64,000 bases of DNA from Phyllostachys edulis (Eukaryota; Streptophyta; Magnoliopsida; Poales; Poaceae). The translations under genes and the position numbers were made by a program. Below are positions 21,304 to 32,738 of this stretch, in pieces. Under the pieces are notes generated by a model. It saw only the letters and a program-made list of their open reading frames with translations. It searched no databases and had not been told where the DNA came from. The stretch lies in assembly GCA_036346405.1 (NCBI GenBank), contig CM070568.1, forward strand, positions 32,964,870 to 33,028,869, written 5' to 3'. The number at the start of each line of letters is the position of its first letter. Position 1 is the stretch's first letter.

Positions 21304-24300
21304 TCTTTATATCTTATTAAGATCTACATCAGTGCAAGGTAACATGCCACACGAGAGAATTCAGAAAAAATATTAACAGAACAATCATCAACAACCAAAT
21401 GGCTTGGTCTGTGAGAGTGAGGTACTAAGCGCTAGCTGGCTATGAGAGTGACCTACTAGCAACACTTCGGTTTGATGATGGTGAGATTAAAAAGATAGAG
21501 TTCTCTAGATTAATAGAGATAGGATGGTGTCAATTTCCTCTGTTCTATTTTTGGTCTGCCAGTTGAGTTTGCGTGAGAGCATCAGCACTTTAGGACGTGT
21601 TGTACATGTTTGCCTCTTTTTATGGTTCCAACAATTTATTTACCATGCTTTTACTACCAAATAGACTTTACCTAAATGATTGTTGTCTAATCATTGGTTT
21701 ATCAAAATTTACATAACATGTTTTCAGATTATGGTTATGTTACCGCGTTGATTATCTAGGTCAATACCCCATATTGACTATAGACATTATTTATCAGGCG
21801 TTATTCTACCTAAATGAGTTAGCTGAGATGCAATAATGGGTATAATTGTGGCCCATTGTAGTTATCATGTTTGTCATACGTGTGTGAAGTAGCTAATGAT
21901 GGATCTATGCGCGACCCAGTAAATATTGAGCCATCTGCCAGAGATGCAATAATGGATATAGTTGTGGCCCATTGCAGTCATCCTTTGAGGTGTTATTTCA
22001 GTTTGCACATGTATCTTCTAGCTTTTTATCATTCCAAATATTTGGAGGGTTGCTAAAAAAATGTGCTACATGTATTCTTTTGTGGAATAGGATGCGCCAG
22101 GCATGGACGTGGAGTAGTCCAGTTACAGATATCAGATTCCACAATTTATCGTTTGTTCACTAATTGAAAGGTACGAACATAACAGTTAATACCTCCAAGA
22201 GGAAGGATATATGATTATGGTTAATTGTATTAGTAAGGTTGTGCGCAATTGCACATATCTCCTTTATTGGTTTTTATATTCATTCTTACCAATTTATGAC
22301 TTTGATACTTATAGACACCATCTTTTTTATATGGAAAAATTGTAGCGTCTGTTGCTATGTTGCATATCATGTTTGCTGCTTACTTACTCAAGGTATAGTT
22401 CCCTTATATAATATACATGCATGTTGCAGAAAATGGCAAGTATCTGTGCTACTTTACCATTTGATCATGTGTACCTCCTACTTGATTATATCATTGTAGA
22501 TTTTAGCCATTTGCATTGCAACCAGTTTTCTGAAGGCCAACCCATTCTTAAAAAAAAAGTATTCTTTTTTATATATAGTGCTCTCAGTTTGGCGAAAACC
22601 ATTGGCAATGGGTCCTTAGAATTAGTAGCATAGCGGGGCTCTGTTAGATTTTAAGATGGCAAGACATTGAAGTGCTTCCTATGAAGGTTTATGGGTACAT
22701 TACTCTTTAGAAAAACAAATGGCTTCATGTGCACGTACATTGTCCTTGTGATTTCCTCATTTATGTACTAAGTTCAAATGAAAAGCTCTTGCAGTTTGCT
22801 TATTTATGTGCTCAGTTCTCATAAAAAACACATTCAATTTATCCATTTATGTACTCAATTCTCATGAAAATAGCCAGTGGTTCGTAGTTATGTTGTTTAT
22901 TTGCACTTCAGTACAACGGAACAGTAGTTTAGTTGACTTTACACTTCTACTCCTTTTTCGGATTTTGGACTGTACATGGCTAGCACGATTCTTCATTTAA
23001 ATAAAATGGAAGTTTGATGTGTCAACAGAGAGGGAGCTTTTGTTAATTGTCATGTCCTCCCACATCCAGGTTAGTTCTTCTCTCCATTCGCTTTGCATTT
23101 GCTTCTTGATTGGTTTGACAAGTTTTTCTATGATGGTTCCAATATGGGTTTGTATTATTGCTCCATTTATGGTACATGCAAGTTCTCCCTGAAATATAGA
23201 TTTTGTGCTTCTAAAATGAGAAGCGCATATGCTGCTCCAACATTACACTACATCTAAAATTAGTATGTTAGTTATGTTCTGTTGTGGAATGCATATTTTG
23301 TGTCTCTGAAATGAGAAGCGCATGTGCTGCTCCAACATAGCACTACATCTAAAATTACTCTATTAGTTATGTCTTGTTGTCTACCAAGGCGTTTTTTTCC
23401 CTTTTGTCAGTTTTGCTCAGAACCCATGAATCGTTGCTTTTCTTAAAATAACCGATTTCCATTTATATTGACATTTAGGTATGGGACTAAAAGTTAATAG
23501 GCCATATTGTTTGGAGTGAAATTACCAATAGGTTTGAATTTACTTAGTTTTTTTTTATATAAGCCAAATAAAGCACCGTCAATTATGCTTTCTTCTGGCT
23601 CTAATTCTTTCCCTAATAGAATCACTTTGGCAGCTATTCTTCTCAAACTATAGCCCTATTTAGAACACAAAACTCTTGAATAATAAAATGTACCACTTCA
23701 AATGAGAGCTTATGCTTCTATCCATATCTAAAAAGGAAAATGGTCATGCATTTTATTCAATGTAGTCATCCATGAAAGTAGGCGTCCATTGGTTTTCTTC
23801 TATATGAACATGTTTTTTCACACTCAATTCAACTATTAGTGGAATATATCACACTGACAACACATACACTTAGCTTGCAGTGCGTTGTTTCACGGAATCC
23901 TCCAACTTTTGCTTCATAAGTCCATATATAATCAATAAAATGTTGCTAGGCTCCCAATGTGTTGTTGGTAAATATTGTGCCTTTCACATATTCATTTATG
24001 GTAATTTATTTCTATTTCATAAAATACATGTATCCTCTCATTGCAGTCAAAGATCAAATAAGAAACAGCTAACATGAGACATACCAATTGTTCGTACTGC
24101 AGATCATCTGTTCACAACATGCTTACATGTTGTGTTAACGATTCCTCTTCGAATTCCAACACTGCCAGACTACGTGCTTTCCTACTTCCATACATTAGCT
24201 GCTTAGAAGTGAGGTTTTTTTTAACTAATGCTCACTATTTGTCTGTTTTGATTTGAACACCTTTTATCCATAGATTACTTAGATTTAAGGTGTGTGCTTT

Positions 24301-24851
24301 CATAGATAGGTATTGAATATTGAAAAATATCACATCGTCAGCGTTTTGTTGTTGTGCCTACGAATGACCTCAGATTTAGTGACGTGTTCAAATGAAACCA
24401 CCACACATACGAACATGCCAAAGGTACACAGGAAGCAACGTAGTGAGATTGTTAATTTAGATTCGGTTTTCTTGACATGAAACCACCCCTCAGATTATCA
24501 GTTGTTTCTTAGTTTCAGATCGGTACTCATGCAAAGTGTTTTATCAGACTAGGTACCTGAGGGTCCTCTTAATAGGTGAGATCTGCCACATTTAACACAT
24601 TCATGGTCTGAACCCTTACTATTTTGGCTATACTATACTTAATAGTATGTAAAAATTAGAATGGAAGATGGTGAGTTTTTGCACAAGTATGGATTGCTAT
24701 TTGTTATATTTGCCTTTTGTTCTGCACACATATAGTTTATGCGCTATTCTACGTCAGATCATAATGTTCAAAACGAAATTGCTTCGGTTGTAAGCTTGCC
24801 ACCCACATACAATAGCTACAGCTGCGCCAAATGACGCGGGTTGACTTCTAG
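21304..24851 (+). mobile_element. Candidate non-autonomous Helitron
   Basis: Starts TCTTTATATCTTATTAAG after an A (21303). It ends ...CTTCTAG before a T (24852), preceded by a short GC stem-loop (ctgcg ... cgcgg, 24831-24839 region). An A/T insertion point, a TC start and a CTAG end after a hairpin are Helitron hallmarks. No Rep/helicase. The interior is AT-rich with no convincing exons, and holds internal duplications (21829/21942 and 23200-23389). The ends are weak on their own. Confidence 0.35.
23200..23389. repeat. 95-bp tandem duplication
   Basis: Units 23200-23294 and 23295-23389 share attttgtg...gagaagcgcat.tgctgctccaa with about 10 differences. Confidence 0.85.
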
Positions 24852-25036
24852 TTATACAGATACCAACAGGCTCTACCCGCGGGATTGACAAAAAGATGTG
24901 TCAGAACAGTTGCGATTTGGTATCAATGGCTACAAATTCTCGAGTAAATTTTGAACTGTTTCCATCGAGTATAAGAATTATCTCGAGACTGAAACACAAC
25001 ATTCCCATGTTATAACCTCCTTTCCAGATAACAAAA
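24852..25036. other. Intergenic DNA, nothing recognised
   Basis: Short spacer between the candidate Helitron and the foldback element. Confidence 0.4.
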
Positions 25037-25424
25037 CCAAGATAATTAGACGAGGCTTTTGGCTGTTTTGGTCTCTTTTTGGAACAGAATAGTGAATCTA
25101 GCCACACGAACGAAATGACAAAAAAAAACATTTCTACCATACGAAAATGCCGCGACAGGCCACCTACCCCCTTTCCCGGCGGGAGCACGACAGCATGCAA
25201 ACACAGCCACAAACAGCTTTTGTAGTGTAGCTACGGTGCGTGCCATCATTAGGTTACTGTTTGAACAAAGGCCTCACGTCAGATCTAAGTGTGCGAATAT
25301 TCGCCACAATGCTGCTTTTGATTCTGGCGTGGGGGGGTGCGGCGTTTTCATACAGTAGAATATCATTTGGGCTATTTCAAAAAAAAAAACACCAAATCAG
25401 CCCGAAACTCGTAATTAGACTAGG
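25037..25424. mobile_element. Foldback/MITE-like element
   Basis: The ends ccaagataattagacgaggc and (reverse complement of the right end) cctagtctaattacgagttt form imperfect inverted repeats that continue inward for about 150 bp. No coding capacity. The core resembles part of 10921-11239. Confidence 0.45.
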
Positions 25425-25559
25425 ATGTACCACAACCGCAAGAACGAAGGGACAGCTGAGTGATAAGGCCAGGTCATCAACAATACCTGACAAGTACGGC
25501 ACCGGGGAAGGCTGCCTTCCCTGGCTTTCACCGCTTCCAGATGCCGCCTGCGGCCGGTT

Positions 25560-25830
25560 TCTTGGTCCGCTGCCTCGCCTCTCCCGAGTGCAGCCGCGCC
25601 TGCGCAAAACCTTCGCCCCTTTGGTACCTGAAATCAGCTTTTTGCGTGGGATTTCTTTAAATTCAAGATTGGGTTTATTCAAAGACTCAGGCGAAGACTT
25701 ACACCGAATTAAATCTGGGCCGTGTCTGACAGTGGGGCGCGAGCGGGTGCGTGGAGCTCTGTGTGCCTGTTGTTTACCTGTCTCGCTCGACACGGTCGAC
25801 TCCTCGTAAAAACAAGCACGTGCACTGTCG
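25560..25830. repeat. Dispersed duplicated segment, copy A
   Basis: Contains ctgcctcgcctctcccgagt ... tacctgaaatcagctttttg, repeated at 27098 (copy B) and, more weakly, 31568 (copy C). GC-rich then AT-rich, like an exon-intron edge (a donor-like GGTACC at 25622), but no gene was recognised. Confidence 0.7.
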
Positions 25831-26133
25831 GGATCGTCGCTGTCTGTCTCAGACAGCTGCTGTAGTAAATTTTTTTTATGTTACCCGTAAACAGCACTAA
25901 AAATAGTTCATATAATGAGTTATAGTGATATAATCGGCCACGTGATTATAGACAGCACACGATTTTTTAATATTTTTCTTGGTTCTGGTGATACAGTCGA
26001 CTATATGATTGCTGACAATATATTTCTTTCTCTTTATTTTCTTTTATCCACATCAGCTTAAATAATACGTGGTAGAAATTATAGATAGTTGATATAAATC
26101 TATTGTACATGGTCTAAGAATAGCGCATGCGCG

Positions 26134-26281
26134 CGTCTCCCTTATCATCATTGATTTCTGATTTTAAAAATGTTGTGTACTGTTTTTATTTGACTTATTT
26201 GAATCAACGTCTCGCTCATCATCATTGATTTCTGATTTTAAAAGTGTCGTGTACTGTTTTTATTTGACTTATTTTAATCAT
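26134..26281. repeat. 74-bp tandem duplication
   Basis: Units 26134-26207 and 26208-26281 share catcattgatttctgatttt and tgtactgtttttatttgact. Confidence 0.9.
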
Positions 26282-27097
26282 TCTTTCTTGCTGATGGAGG
26301 ATAATTTTGATATAATAACAAAATAATAGACGTACGCAGGGCGAAAATAGAGCAGTGCTAGCGAGACAAAGTTTATGATAAGATGAGCTAGCAAATACAC
26401 AGTTAAACATTATGTGCAATCCAAATTAATACATAAATTATGAGAAATAAAGTTAAAATAAGAAATACATTAAATGTAGTACCTTACCTTAAAAATGGAT
26501 AGCGTGTTTCGAAAGCTTAAAAATATGTACAAGTAGCAATCTTAAGAACAAAATTAACAAATTTTTTTATGCAAATAATAGCAGAGGTACTGAAAGGGTA
26601 CCAAGGGTGCGACAATCGGAGCCGGTGCTTCAGCCCCTTTGCGCCCGGACGATGAATCAGCCACTGATGATGGTACATATGTTCAATTTTATGTATGTTA
26701 CGCACGCTTTTCTTACCGTCCATTATTCATCCTACAATACAGGAATGTGGCGGTAAAACATTTCACGTGGGATTGACATGGAAATTGTGGAATTTCAAAT
26801 CACACCGGCTACGATTTCGGCGATAAATTCTAAACCTGTCGTAGGGTTCAACGAAAAACATTCTCTCTGGACAAATAAACAGCTTCTCTCGTGATGGAAC
26901 TTTTCTTTCTAAGGAAGCACACAAGAGATCTAATTGGCCAAGAAATTGCTACGAAATTCTCAAGTATGAAGAATAAACTTTAAGGGCGGGGCCACATCGA
27001 TGATCAACGAACAAATAAAGGCAACAAGATTGTGAGTGGAATGTAGATAGGTCCAATCGAGGAAGAATTGAGAACGAATTTAGAAAGAAAGTCATGA
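26282..27097. other. Intergenic DNA, nothing recognised
   Basis: AT-rich with short random open frames only. Confidence 0.4.
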
Positions 27098-27231
27098 TAT
27101 CTCGCCTCTCCCAAGTACAACCGCGCCAGCACAAAAGCTTCCTGAAATGCCCCCATTAGATACCTGAAATCAGCTTTTTGGGTGGGATTTCTCTAATTCA
27201 AGATCAAGTTTATTCGAAGATACGGTGGAGA

Positions 27232-28605
27232 CGTTAGTGATATATCTTAGAGGCGATCATAGAGATAATTGTATCACTTTTATATTTATGATCATTTGAA
27301 TAATATGTTATTTTGTCCCTCTGAATAAATGTCTTTCATATTGATCAACAAGTATGTGACTTGTTCGTGGAATTCTTTATTCATGTTTTGATGTTATTCT
27401 AAATTATCCCTGATCTTATATCATTATATGGGACAATTATGATTTATAAATCAACACATGTATTGATTGATAATCATGTTCCACGGATCATGGATATGGG
27501 GATATCAAATCAATAATATGAACACATGTTAGAGAATATGGTATTGTATTGACCTACTATGAGACATTGTGGGAATTGTTATATTCTTAAGTACCATCAA
27601 TTGGTCTCATGTATAGTGTATGTCGGATCCTTAGATCTGAGATCGTCATAGTTTCCTACATATGTAATAGTTTACTTATGGGTTGTCAAACACCGCTCCA
27701 TAACTGAGTGGACATAAAGGTAACTTTTGGGTTTACTATAAAACATGTGAAGGTATGAGAGCAATCAAGATGGAATTTGCTCCTCCTATATAACGGGAGA
27801 GATATCTCTGGGCCCCTCAACATGGTTGGATTAAGGAAGTGTATGGCCATGCTGAATGTGGTTGAGGAGTCAATCACAACTGAGTAATTCACTACAGGTT
27901 CGAGTGAAGGATCAAGCTATCAAAGGATGGCACGCTTCTCGCCTTGAGTTCGATCTGGTATCGTGAGGCAAAGGGATCAGTACATAAGCACTATATAAGT
28001 TCGTCCGATATGATATTTATGCATATTTGGGAGTCGCTATGTCCTGCTAGGGACAGCTACCAACTTATGGACCGAAAAGGAGTTTTTGGCCCATAGGCAA
28101 ATATACATGTCTATAGGGTCACACACTTAACGGGTTGGAATGATAAGGGTCCGGATGATAGTCTCCGAGTGAGATACGATTTTTACTCGTATCGAATAAG
28201 GACTCGATTGGAGGCTATATAAAGAGAGACGCGGGGCTGAAGGAGTGATCCCAAGACACACCCATCGAAACCCTAGCTGCCGCCTCTCAAAGCCCCTCTT
28301 GTGCGTGCTGGTGCTAGCACACCGACGCACGGTGTTCCATCCCTGGACATGTGGACTTCATTAAGGGCGCTGCTACGACTGCGGTGCTGATCAGGTCGAT
28401 CGCAATGCGGAGACGGTTGACTAGAGGACGATCAACTACTTCCACTACATCGACGCGCGCTATGTTGAACTGGCCACTTCAACTCTATTTTCGTTGCACT
28501 GTGCGTTTAGTGGTATCAATCTATGATCTCTTACTCGCATGGCTTCCTGGTTTACGCGGTAGAATTTTTTAATCTGCGCTAGTGTACCCTACCCGTATTC
28601 CATCA
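27232..28605 (+). mobile_element. Solo LTR, BARE-1/Angela-like Ty1-copia
   Basis: 1374 bp. It aligns at its start (cgttagtgatatatcttaga) with the LTR at 62472 (TGTTGGGAATATGCCCTAGA) and shares long blocks with it. It is flanked by the perfect 5-bp duplication GGAGA (27227-27231 and 28606-28610), so it is a true solo LTR. A TATATAAAG box is at 28216-28224. The starting TG has become CG. Confidence 0.85.
28216..28224 (+). promoter_or_regulatory. TATA box of the BARE-1-like LTR
   Basis: TATATAAAG about 390 bp before the LTR end, at the same relative place as TATAAATA in the related LTR at 63724. Confidence 0.55.
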
Positions 28606-29619
28606 GGAGATTCACGTTAAATCGATTTTACACCGTTGTTGACACTGAGGTGAGTGTGGAGCTCTGCCTCTGTGTGCATGCTTGTAGCTCACCTCGCTTC
28701 TCGTTGTTGATCCTTGATTAAAAGCACCATGCACATTGTCTGGATCGTTGCGGCTACATCTGATTAAAAATATCACACACACTGCCTTGGTTATCATTGT
28801 TGTCTGATTGAAAGCAGCACACATATTTTATCTGACTTTTTAAATATTATTTCGACCATGATGCATGTAGATCGCAACTGTCGAGATCGGATTTCTGGAT
28901 CTGAACCCTCTCTGTATTTCTGCATCAATCCATGATCAGTAGCTAATGCACACAGTAGATACAATGTTGATAACAAGTATGAATCATGATTCAACATAAA
29001 AGTAACAACAAAGTATCGGCCTTAAGGCCATTTATTACAATAAAGGTCACATGGCCTCAAGTCTTACAGCAGCGGAAACAACAAATGATAAACTCGAATG
29101 GTGACCTATCAAATTGTCCACCAGCATTCGACTGGGGAGCACGGCCTAGTACTCCAGATGTCCTACATAAAACCCACAGGCGTAGAAGTCGTAGTCGTCC
29201 TCGACATCATTGAAGGCTTTTGGGATTTATTTTGAGTGTAGCATGTGAGTACATAAAGTACTCCACGAGTCTCGGAAAAATATGCATATGCATAGATTTA
29301 ACAATTGGGCTTAAAGGGTTCTTTTGCACAAAATAATATTTTAAGTTTAAACATCTTTCAAAAAGCACATTTGACAAAACAAGATTTAATAATTGAAGTA
29401 ATTTAAATCTCTAGTGCAGGTTCTAGTTACTAGACACCAGTAACGAAGCTCTAACCGCCCAGTTTTTATGAATAGGGCTCTAGCTGCCTAACTAGCTCTA
29501 ACTACCAGAACAACAACCCAAGAGTTCCAATAACTCCCGGATCCCCAAAATATTTCTTTGAAGCCAAAACTGAAATCTACTATTTGAAAACGTACCTTCC
29601 GCCCTTGACCTTGGGCACG

Positions 29620-29680
29620 GTTATTTGAATAGTTTTACTCTCTGCAGAGGTTGTACAGCTTGACCCACACGAGATAATCG
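29620..29680 (-). promoter_or_regulatory. Shared LTR palindrome module
   Basis: ttatttgaatag, then CTCTGCAGAG (29640-29649), then gttgtacagcttgacccac. The same order is found in the other gypsy LTRs of this window. Confidence 0.6.
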
Positions 29681-31420
29681 ACTTATAATGTCGGCCATAA
29701 CACGCTTTCTTAAACGTGCGACTAAATGATTATCATAGGGCTTTTACAATACTTTATCCTAACATTAGCCCGTCCGATGAGCTTAACCCCAAGTCATAGA
29801 TGTCATGTACCATCGACCTAGAGCTCACCATTGTGGGGGATAACTTGCTCGAACATGGACGTCATTTACCATTGCCCAACACAAGCCCCGACAAACATAG
29901 ACGTCAATTACCATCATCTGCACTACCCAGGTAACTCCTACCATCTACAGCCTGCAGGCTAAATATCTGGACTTAGTAAATTATTTAGTCAGGTCCTTCC
30001 CATTTAGGACATGTGGTTGTACGGTTTTGCTCGGTTTGGATAGTCACAAGCGTCGGTCCTTAATATAACTTTGGCAGAACTTTACATAATACCAGATCTC
30101 GTGCTCTAGCTGCACCCGCCTGAACTTACCATCCGCCCAAATCTAAAAAGATTTTCACCATTTTATTTTATTTTGGAAAACCAATAGCAATATCTATTGC
30201 CATACATTTCTCGAACTGATTTGCATAAAAGGTAATAATGGTTTTTCCCCAGATGTTGATCAAGACCGAAAAGCATGACTAAGTAATTCTACCGTGTTTA
30301 ACTATTCCACAATGTTGTAATCAATATTCCAAAATTACTATGCTAGGTTACAAAGGTATAAGATAACAATTATCAAAGGAAGATATTAATAAATTTTAGG
30401 TTTTAACTAAGCCTACGATTTGAACTCATTATTTTACGTAGAAATAACAATGCGTAATACTTTAAAACTGAAAATAATATTTAAAAATCATAGGTATAGA
30501 ATGTTCAAAGGAGACTCGCCTTCGTCGAAGGTTGAGGTCACTGCGTCCGACTGGTCCAAATTGACTTCAGCGATGTCGGACCCTATACACACGAAACGAG
30601 GCAAAATGAATAACTGAAAATCAAAGAAAATATAAAATTAGTACCATAAGAGAGATTAAGAATTTAGATGATTTTAGGAATAAGAATCGACGAAATCGGG
30701 GTTCGTATGAAGAAAAATGAATACCCGAAAGAATTATCAAAAATTAAATTGCTGAAAAAATGAGAAGGGGGAATAATCCAGAGAACATTCTACTTCAGAA
30801 ATAATACACAAACCAATTAGACTTACAACTGGGCCGCACTTGCAAGTGAGACAAAGAAAGGAAAGAAGTAGAGCAAAGCAGAGAGCAGAGGATGGCGCAT
30901 GTGCTCGGTTCTTGATAGCAGATCTTTGGTGAGTAGCAAGACATCGGCAACGATGCCAAAATGGATGGCCGTGATGCGAGGAGAAGATGGGTGGTGGCGG
31001 TGGCGGCGGGCAAGTATACCTGCAAGGCAGATGCACGAAGCGCTGCTGTCTGCTGAGGAGGCGCCCGACGGTGGCGATGATTTGGCGCGAACACCGACTA
31101 CGTGGCGGTGAGGGGAAGGTGAAGGCACGATCAGGGTGCCACGGGGGTGGCCGAGGCGACAGTGGGGATGGAGCAGCGGCGGCTTGCTTCGGCAGTGGAA
31201 ACATCAAATTGAGGTGGAGGATCGGTATAAGATGACTAGGAACGTGACGTGACGCGGTCAATTTGTTCGGAGGATCATTGGAGAGGAAGATCGACTTGAT
31301 GGCGTCATCGCCGGACTTGAAGAAAAGAACAGATGGCGTCGGGCGTTCCAGGCAAAAGGAGAAGAGTATGACGATGGGGTTTGGGGCGAATCAAAGAGGA
31401 GAACGAGGGACACGCGGTGC

Positions 31421-31433
31421 TCCTTTTATAGGG
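31421..31433 (-). promoter_or_regulatory. TATA box of a gypsy LTR
   Basis: CCCTATAAAAGGA on the minus strand, followed by GCACCG. The same context occurs at 43225 and a similar one at 56937. Confidence 0.55.
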
Positions 31434-31567
31434 CGGAGGTGGCACTCGGATCGACAGGGAACGTCCGTGGGATTCTCGGTGGTGGCGACGCACGACATTG
31501 ATGGCACGACAAAAGCACAGTCTTTGTCTTGTTGTCGTCTTGACACCGAGGAAGGTCGGTTTGGTTT

Positions 31568-31690
31568 GGTTGCCTTCTCGTCCTTTCCCAAGTAGCGCAA
31601 GTGCAACAGCGCCTGCACAGAACCTTCCCAAAATGACCGAGATGATCAGCTTTGCATGGGATTTCTTTAGTTTATAATTGTGTTCATAAA
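31568..31690. repeat. Dispersed duplicated segment, copy C (partial)
   Basis: tcgtcctttcccaagtagcg ... gatcagctttgcatgggatt corresponds to the start of copies A and B. Confidence 0.55.
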
Positions 31691-32738
31691 CAAGCCTAGG
31701 GTCAAAAATGATATACTTCCCCTAAAGAAATTCTACTCCGTGTTTTATATGAAATTTTCGTGTTCCAAACGAGACCTAAAATATAGACAACAAATAAATA
31801 TTTTAAACCGTGTTACGATAAATTTAGAGCTCAGAGAAGCAGGAGCGTGTTATACTAGTGTAATGTTGGCAGAAGATGGCTCGAACGACCATGAAATCCT
31901 ATTTGTGTGGAATAGCCTCGAGGGCACAAAACATGATGATGGTCGTGTTGCAAATAGTCAGCTCAAGAATGCTATGCTTTGTACAATGGTGTGGCACACT
32001 ATTATTAGGGAATTCAACTCTCTAACAAAATATTTTTGTATATTAAACACCTACATGTCTGTAAAAAGGGAGCAGTTTCTTATTTACCACTGCAAATTTT
32101 CACAGTCCCGAATATATCATTATGTGTCTCACTGATATGTGTAATATTATCAAACATGTACCCACTACAAGATCTGGTTGTGCTAGCAATAATACGGAGT
32201 AAATTGCAAGGCACAAAAACCACCAACAACCATAAAACGTTTTTTTTAACAAAAGAAAGCAGCCGTAATTAAACTACGAGGCAGGGGTATTTTGGTCATC
32301 TTCCTCGCTCTCACCCCGGTCAGGTGCTACCTTTGCCTCACCTGAGGCAGGCAGTATTCCGACCGGCACCACCTATGCACTCCTTCATCTCTCTCCTCCA
32401 CACCTCGTCTCTCTCTCTCCTCCGTCCCGTACGCTCCCCTCCCCTCCCCAGTCACCGCCCGTCTCCTCCGCGGTTGGTTATCCTGCTCTGCCGCCGGCTG
32501 GATCAGGATCGCACTGTGCTCCGCCCCTGCACTGCGGATCCTACCATGCTGCGGCGCTGCGCCCTCTCCCGACCCCACAGGCCCGGCGAACCGCGCCTCC
32601 CGCTCCCAGACGACCACCCCCTCGTGGCCGTCTTCTCCTTCCTCGTCATCCCCACCTAAATTGTACTGGTCCAGCGGGTTCTTGGCGTTTCTTAGTGCTG
32701 AGCTCGTAGGATCACCAGGTGTTCGACGGGATCCCCGA
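31691..32738 (+). other. Promoter and 5' UTR region of the F-box gene
   Basis: AT-rich to about 32280, then CT-rich (tctctctctcctcc around 32400), typical of a plant 5' UTR. No in-frame ATG precedes 32739. The transcription start was not identified. Confidence 0.5.

Larger units (their letters stand above)
27098..28770. repeat. Dispersed duplicated segment, copy B, split by a solo LTR
   Basis: The left part is 27098-27231 and the right part resumes at 28606 (ggagattcacgttaaatcg...). Removing the LTR at 27232-28605 and one GGAGA restores collinearity with copy A (25560-25830). Confidence 0.65.
28879..31567 (-). mobile_element. Ty3-gypsy-type LTR, 5' part missing
   Basis: The plus-strand edge is TGTCGAGATCGGATTTCTGG at 28879 (the LTR 3' end on the minus strand). 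Its layout matches the LTRs at 38879 and 54357: a CTCTGCAGAG module about 760 bp in, an AT-rich middle, then a GC-rich stretch with a TATA box. The far end is lost, since no TGTAACA start is seen and copy C of the dispersed segment follows at 31568. Confidence 0.7.

Noticed and set aside
24901..25249. Short minus-strand gene with a membrane-like peptide
   Set aside because: It overlaps the arm of the foldback element at 25037-25424 and resembles part of 10921-11239, so it is repeat sequence.
28505..28520. TGGTATCA inside the BARE-1-like LTR taken as a primer site
   Set aside because: The perfect GGAGA duplication at 27227 and 28606 shows the LTR extends to 28605, so the match is internal.
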